From Ajuga chamaepitys (taxonomy: Eukaryota; Streptophyta; Magnoliopsida; Lamiales; Lamiaceae): a DNA stretch of 64,000 nucleotides. Below the pieces are notes generated by a model that worked only from the letters and a program-made list of their open reading frames with translations, did not search any database and was not told where the DNA came from. The stretch lies in assembly GCA_958295605.1 (NCBI GenBank), contig OY282500.1, positions 53,040,268 through 53,104,267 of the forward strand, written 5' to 3'. The translations under genes and the position numbers were made by a program. Shown piece after piece: positions 58,930 through 64,000 of this stretch (position 1 is its first letter; every line of letters starts with the position of its first letter).

Positions 58930-60566
58930 TGGTACATGTGTAGTGCACATACTTTTAGGTCAATTTAAGTGTTTTTTTATGGACTTTTGTGTGCACATTC
59001 ACGTGTGTTTTGTGCGTTTATTTCTCATTGGGCAATTTGACGTATTTAGTAATTTCCATGTCAAAACAGGTGAATTAAGGCCGAAAAACAGGTTCAAAGA
59101 TCTCAAATTGACAATTCTAACTCAAAGGAAAAAGAAAACAAGGAAAAACAGGGGACCATGCCCGAGTTGTTGATGTCACGCCGGTGGCACAATCCACGGC
59201 CGAGGCTGACTACACGGTCGTGGTAAATCCTCATGAAGATGGACGTTTTCTGCCTTACCTACCTCAGCCGAGGTAATCTCACGCCACGCCCGTGGCGGGC
59301 CAAGACCCACTGCCGCAGTCAGCATTAGCCTCGGTTGTGGCCAAAGATCCAGAAGAAGGGGCAAATCCAACCCAACCAAGACCACGGCCGAGGTTATGAC
59401 TGGACCGCGGCCGCGGCCCAAATTGGGCCCAAACCCTTATTTTCACCACGCCCACGACCAATTGTATGCCACGACCGCGGCGGGGCCCCCTGTTTTCAAA
59501 ATCCAAACACGTTTATGCCTATCTTGGGACATTTTCATAACACATTTCCAGCCTCCATCATCCTCAAGGACAACATTGGGAAGAAGATTGAAGACCTTTC
59601 ATTCCTCAACCCAAGTTCTTGGTTTATTCTTTAAATTTATCATGTCTCCTTGTATTTCTTTCTATTTGCTGATTGTATTAGGTGTAATGGGTGGCTAGCA
59701 CCCTTTAATTCAACCTTTGATCATTAGTTGAACCTTGGATTAGGATGTTTGTGTAATTTTTACGGTTATTAACCGATTGGATTATGTTTTTGGATGTTCT
59801 ATGTTATTTGGGATTGTTGATTCGCACTTATGAATTGAATTGTGGTTTGATCACCTATTTGGATATTTGTTTGTGTGTTGCTAGAATTGGGCTTATAATC
59901 TGTAATTGTTATGAATTCGATTCCCGTGTAGCAAACAATAGATTTATTGAATTGGGGATAACATAGATTCGACCACTAAAACCGAGCTTGTGAGTTTTAT
60001 GTCGAATCTACTCCGTTGTCTTGATTCTTAATGCACTTGAATATTGATTCTTAGAGAGCTTGTTTTAGGAATCGATAAGTTGAGTAGGATTGATTGAAGA
60101 CTTTGTTTTGATTAATTATACTTAAGAGACAACAAGATTGATAGAGCTTGTTATTAACCTTGGAGTAAGAGTTCTAAGGCTAATTAATTGGTTAATAACA
60201 TCAATTACATAGATTATTCGAGTCAAGGGGATATTTGATCAAGGATTGAATCATTTTATCATTAATAAGAAAAACCTGAAAAATCATCATATTTGTCTTT
60301 ATTTATTTGAATTGCTTTTTATTGATTATTAGTAGGTTAGTTAATTGCTAACCCCCCCCCCCCCCCCAACAACCTTTATTGCGTTTACTTGTTTATTACT
60401 ATCTTTATTTAAATTTTGTAGTTTCTTGAATACATCGAAACGATATTATTCGACCGTTCCTCGTGGGATCGACCATTATTTACCACTATACTAGTTAGAG
60501 TAGTAGGATAAGGATAAATATATATTTATATATAATTAATTTGTTACGGTCCAACGACTCGTACCA
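58930..60566 (+). repeat. 3' LTR of the gag-only gypsy element
   Basis: Matches the 5' LTR along its length with scattered differences and one 57-bp deletion after 59520, between repeats of CCTATCT, removing the TATA-type sequence. The poly-C run is at 60352-60367. Confidence 0.95.
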
Positions 60567-60571
60567 AATCT

Positions 60572-61690
60572 TCTGCTATTTTATCGATGCCTCTCTGGAA
60601 TCTTTCCTGAGCTGATGTGTGGGTTTGGCACTTCTCTCACAATGGACGTTTTTCGGTGAAATCAAATATAATCTAGCTATCGGTCAGGCTGCTCCAGCTC
60701 TTGGCATTGATCTTCCTCCTTCGAGTAGTTCATCTCCTGATCCTCTTTGGAAGAAGCTTTGACATCTTCGTTTATGGAGAAAATTCTACACTTTTTGTGG
60801 AGGTGTTGCATGAATTCTTTGCCTACGAGCGAGAATTTAGCTCATCGTAATTTGGCCCATTCGTCTACCTGCCCTTCCTGCAGCTGTAGCGACATTTCCA
60901 CCATCCACTTGTTATTCAATTGCCCGGCTGTTATGTAGATTTGGTATGCTTCAAGTCTCAATTCCTTCATTTCCAGTTATGCACACTTCTGGTTTCGTGA
61001 TCTGCTTTCTTCTTCTAATACCATATTGGCCGATTTCTTGGGAGTTATTGCTTACTTCATTTGGTTTCATCGTAATAAACTGCTTGTTGAAGACAGTAGT
61101 AGCGAATCCAAACTCATACTGCATGCTGCATCGAAGTTTTTAGTGGATTATTTCCACTCCAATCAATGGCCAGAGCGTGACTCTTCCACACTTGCAACAT
61201 GTTCCATTCATCGGCCTCTAAGTTCAGATTCCATTTTCTATTTTGATGGAGGTATTTCCTTTTTACGGCTCAAGGTGTATATTGGGGTCTATGTCTGCAC
61301 GAGAGAAGGTAAGCTTGTTCGAACTAGCGTGAACTTTTTCCCTTCTATTTTTTATCTGGAAGTTGCGGAGTTTCTAATGCTTCATCAGGTGCTTTCGCTT
61401 GTAGTTACTATGAAAGTTGTTGATTTTCATGTCTACTGAGACTTTAGTACTGCTATTTTTTTAACATTGGGCAAGTCAGATTGTTCAATAGCTTCTCTAC
61501 CTATCCTCATGGATATTTGGTCGTTAATGTCAAATTATTCTTCCAGGAGGCTTTTCTGGATTCGCAGACTTGAAAACTGTATATATAGCTCATAGTTTAG
61601 TTCAATTTGCCAAATCATGTAATTCTGAATTTATGGAGTGGCTTTGGCCACCTCATTTCCTCTGTCAATCACTGGTTGTTCCAGCTGATT
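60572..61690 (+). pseudogene. LINE 3' coding region: zf-RVT-like and RNase H-like domains
   Basis: Reading resumes after the target duplication with DVWVWHFSHNGRFSVKSN, then KILHFLWRCCMNSLPTSENL and STCPSCSCSDISTIHLLFNC (a zinc-binding reverse-transcriptase C-terminal domain). Then FLGVIAYFIWFHRNKLLVED and an RNase H-like stretch with FYFDGGI. Catalytic residues of the RNase H-like part are not complete and stops are frequent, so it is inactive. It is the continuation of the ORF2 fragment at 52180-54810. Confidence 0.82.
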
Positions 61691-61715
61691 TAGTACAATT
61701 TTTTTTTTAAAAAAA

Positions 61716-62244
61716 AGCTTTTTAAATAAATTATTATATATTTAATTTTTATGAAAACTGCTACTTTATCGGGAATTGAAGAAAATTATTATATTTAAAA
61801 AATATTATTTTTCGTATGAATCATCATTTTCATATAAAGCAGAACGGTCTAAGAACACGTACCTGCATGAGTTTAATCCGTATAAATAAATTTAAATTAA
61901 AAATTAAAATAAAATTTATTCATTTTGCTTTCTTACTTCCAACTCAACATGCTCATACACGTGTCCTTTTTAACTACCAATAAAAAGAGTTTTTTTATCT
62001 TTTCATTTCGATATTTAAGAGTCATATAACTTTTTCATCTCAACTTTCGTTTTTATGAAAAATATATCACATCAATACACTAATCTTCGATTTGACATCA
62101 ATAATACATATATATAGTTAAAATATTATTATTTTTTAGTGTAAGATACTTTTATCATTTTTATATATTTACATTTTTATGTTATTTCTATATAAATAAT
62201 AATATCATAATTCCAAAAAAATTGAAAATATTGACTTATGGAAA
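61716..62244. other. AT-rich intergenic DNA
   Basis: No gene was seen. Confidence 0.35.
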
Positions 62245-62710
62245 AATCACACGTGCACCAGTTGCACGATGCAATTCAGGATGGGTATCACAATTTATGC
62301 TTAATTAAAGGTTCACATGTTCTGGGTAAAGATATTATAATACATTTACCCAGAACAGGTGATACATTTAAACATAATCCATGAAACCTTTTAACCATGA
62401 TACTCTTACCCAAATTATGTAACACATTTATGCAGAAATAATTCTCCCTCCGTCCCGCTCAGATTTGCACACTTTCCTTTTCGGTTCGTCCCACTCAGGT
62501 TTGCACACCCTTAAAAATGAAAATTTTCAAATAATATCCACACTCAAAATCTCCATCTTCAATCTCCACCTTTGAAAATGTCAACAAAAAAGCAAAAAGA
62601 GAAAACAGTTTTTTCTTAACCTCTGTGCCCGTCCCTACGTGCAAATCTGAGCGGGGCAGAGGTAGTAATACATTTTGACTCATGACGCGAATTGCACGAA
62701 TTTTAGTGTA
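62245..62710. mobile_element. Fold-back MITE with internal hairpin and nested Stowaway
   Basis: GTTGCACGATGCAATTC near the left and GAATTGCACGAATTTTAGTG near the right are inverse-like. Inside is a perfect 13-bp hairpin TGTTCTGGGTAAA / TTTACCCAGAACA with a 14-base loop (near 62319-62357). GATACATTTA / ATGTAACACATTTA words repeat. A Stowaway occupies 62454-62665. Ends are approximate. Confidence 0.5.
62454..62665. mobile_element. Stowaway MITE
   Basis: CTCCCTCCGTCCCGCTCAGA is mirrored by TCTGAGCGGGGCAGAGGTAG, with TTTGCACA / GTGCAAAT inside. TA follows at 62666-62667; the 5' flank is TT, one change from TA. Confidence 0.88.
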
Positions 62711-62862
62711 CAAGAGACTTCCCCTTAACTTTTTTTTTGTTTTTAGAAAATCAATGTATTTACAACATTAATTTTTTTTTTTCAAAAAATTTACCCTGAA
62801 AATCCAGTTTAACCTAAAAATAATTAAATTAATGCGATTGAATTTGATTTATTTAAATCCTA

Positions 62863-62910
62863 CATGGGCCTGTCTAGTCCATGCAGAGGTAACAAAAAGT
62901 CGGGCCCAAT
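62863..62910 (+). promoter_or_regulatory. Site II-type motifs upstream of the methyltransferase
   Basis: TGGGCCTG (62864) and CGGGCCCAAT (62902) lie about 100-145 bp before the ATG. TGGGCC/GGGCCC words are TCP-type site II elements common in promoters of plant housekeeping and translation-related genes. Function inferred from position only. Confidence 0.4.
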
Positions 62911-63007
62911 ATGTAGTATCCAAGCCCTAGATCAGTCAATTTTAGTCCGACCCATATACTCCCACATGAAGTTCTGCAGACCCACTCACTTTACATTACG
63001 AGAGAGA

Positions 63008-63679
63008 ATGAAATTTACGGACTCGCCGGTGATCGAGCTGTCCGTGCACGACACGCGCCTCTCAATACAGCAGGACAACGGCTCTATGCACGTCGGCACG
63101 TCCGTCTGGCCCTGCTCTCTGGTTCTCGTCAAGTTCGCCGAGCGCTGGGACCCGCTAAAATGCGCCGCCATCGATAACCCCTACGCCGACCTCTTAAACT
63201 TTACCAACAAGCGAGGGGTGGAGCTGGGGGCCGGCTGCGGAGTCGCCGCCATGGGGCTCTACTTACTGGGCCTTCACGACGTCGTTGTGACGGACATCGC
63301 CCCCGTGATGCCGGCGTTGAAGCACAACCTTAAGCGAAACAAACCAGCGTTGAAGAAAGCCCTAAAGACGACGCAACTTTACTGGGCGAACGAGGAGCAA
63401 ATAAATTCGCTGAAGCCGCCGTTCGATTTCGTGATCGCTACGGATGTGGTTTATCTTGAGGAAACGGTGGCGCCGCTGATTAAAGCAATGGAGAAGTTGA
63501 TGGCAGAGGACGGCGTCGTATTGCTGGGCTACCAATTGAGGTCGCCGGAGGCCGATAAGTTGTTCTGGGAAATGTGTGTCGAGACGTTTGAGGTGGAGAA
63601 GATTCCCCATGAGCATTTGCATCCGGAGTACGCTTACGAGGAGGCTGACATTTTCGTTTTCAGGAAGAAGAAGCCCTGA
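63008..63679 (+). CDS. METTL21-like (Methyltransf_16) SAM-dependent methyltransferase
   Basis: A 223-residue single-exon protein. Methyltransf_16 enzymes transfer a methyl group from S-adenosylmethionine, usually to lysine of cytosolic proteins such as elongation factors or chaperones; this protein's substrate is not known from sequence. Seen: N-terminal strands, GTSVWPCSLVLVKFAERW (30-47), SAM-binding motif I VELGAGCGVAAMG (71-83), acidic loop VVTDI (93-97), and the family signature DVVY (146-149) after FDFVIA. C-terminal beta strands (VVLLGYQLRS, ADIFVFRKKK) complete a seven-strand fold. The ATG at 63008 is preferred because MKFTDSPVIEL is where such plant proteins normally begin; the frame is open 48 codons further up, but that part (MGLSSPCRG...) is unlike the family and overlaps promoter motifs. 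Codon use is GC-richer than all flanking DNA. Confidence 0.92.
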   Translation: MKFTDSPVIELSVHDTRLSIQQDNGSMHVGTSVWPCSLVLVKFAERWDPLKCAAIDNPYADLLNFTNKRGVELGAGCGVAAMGLYLLGLHDVVVTDIAPVMPALKHNLKRNKPALKKALKTTQLYWANEEQINSLKPPFDFVIATDVVYLEETVAPLIKAMEKLMAEDGVVLLGYQLRSPEADKLFWEMCVETFEVEKIPHEHLHPEYAYEEADIFVFRKKKP

Positions 63680-64000
63680 AACTTGAAAGCTTCAAAATTC
63701 TGGTCAGTGTTATAAAACATAACTGCATTCTGAAGTGTTGTGAGTTAGTTTTGCATGTTTCCATCAATTTATTTGATGATCATATCCTGGTTTAGTTGAG
63801 TGAATTTGACATTAGTGATTGAGTTCAAGTTTTATTTGGAGCTAGAATGCAGAGCATCTCCAAATCATTTGATTGGTTGGATACTGTGATTGTTTCATAA
63901 CTGGAAACGCCAAGAAGCGAAAATTCTCTTATAGCAAAATCAGCCTCATCCTCATAAGACACATGCTTGTGGGGATGAAAAATGTTGTAGCTGGAAAACC
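63680..64000 (+). other. Methyltransferase 3' UTR and flank
   Basis: No gene was seen. The 3' UTR is presumed here; no single polyadenylation signal is decisive. Confidence 0.4.

Larger units (their letters stand above)
54814..60566 (+). mobile_element. Ty3/gypsy Tat/Athila-like element, gag only, inserted in the LINE
   Basis: LTRs 54814-56511 (1698 bp) and 58930-60566 (1637 bp) both start TGGTAC and end GTACCA. The target duplication AATCT lies at 54809-54813 and 60567-60571. Primer-binding site, gag, a pre-protease segment and a polypurine tract are present. Protease, RT, RNase H and integrase are absent, so the 5.75-kb element would need proteins from a relative. It is younger than the LINE it interrupts. 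Confidence 0.95.
50285..61715 (+). mobile_element. L1-type LINE, full order but dead, split by an LTR element
   Basis: A pyrimidine-rich leader (50285-50399) is followed by ORF1, a partial endonuclease, reverse transcriptase, a zf-RVT-like domain and an RNase H-like domain, in plant L1 order, ending near a T/A-rich tail at 61700-61715. An unrelated insert or deletion scar lies at 51421-52179. A gypsy-type element sits at 54814-60566 inside the region after RT. Stops and frameshifts throughout show long inactivity. Target-site duplications were not found. Confidence 0.85.

Noticed and set aside
62864..63007. 48-codon N-terminal extension of the methyltransferase
   Set aside because: The extension is unlike the family, overlaps site II-type promoter motifs, and MKFTDSPVIEL at 63008 is the expected start.

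Overview
This is a plant nuclear window, almost certainly from a eudicot. Three intact-looking host genes are islands in AT-rich, transposon-filled DNA. The plant evidence is a CC-type glutaredoxin (a land-plant class), an INDETERMINATE-domain (IDD) zinc-finger gene with GT..AG introns, a nuclear copy of plastid rps7, and plant-type retroelements and MITEs.

Layout. 1-5.7 kb: AT-rich repeats, a rps7 fragment of plastid origin (2279-2629) and an intronless CC-type glutaredoxin gene (3771-4052, +). 5.7-13.6 kb: a minus-strand LTR with GC-rich motifs, an unknown small ORF, a CACTA terminus, a Ty3/gypsy integrase relic, and a complete, very young but internally deleted Ty1/copia element (10890-13608, 207-bp LTRs, CTCTC target duplication). 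14-20 kb: Stowaway, fold-back and CACTA-type elements. 20.1-22 kb: two host-gene fragments in the same orientation, a MIP1/DUF547-type gene with its introns and a group IIb WRKY C-terminus, next to palindromic subterminal repeats; this is the best candidate here for a gene-capturing transposon. 22-36.7 kb: AT-rich desert with MITEs, a gypsy remnant with a tRNA-Asp-type primer-binding site, a decayed Ty1/copia element (about 30.3-34.1 kb) and a GC-motif LTR-like segment. 37.7-46.9 kb: the three-exon IDD gene (39615-42327, +), with a probable MULE upstream, a CACTA relic in intron 2, a nest of four DNA transposons downstream, and a mariner-like transposase pseudogene (minus). 49-61.7 kb: a dead L1-type LINE split by a Ty3/gypsy Tat/Athila-like element with gag but no pol (54814-60566, AATCT target duplication). 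62-64 kb: a MITE and an intronless METTL21-like methyltransferase gene (63008-63679, +).

The three host genes have unrelated roles (redox/TGA-factor modulation, transcriptional regulation, protein methylation) and are not an operon-like group. The dominant process is transposition: nesting, internal deletion that leaves an open frame, gene-fragment capture, and repeated use of short palindromic GC motifs in LTRs. I made no database searches; family calls rest on reading translations and repeat ends by eye.
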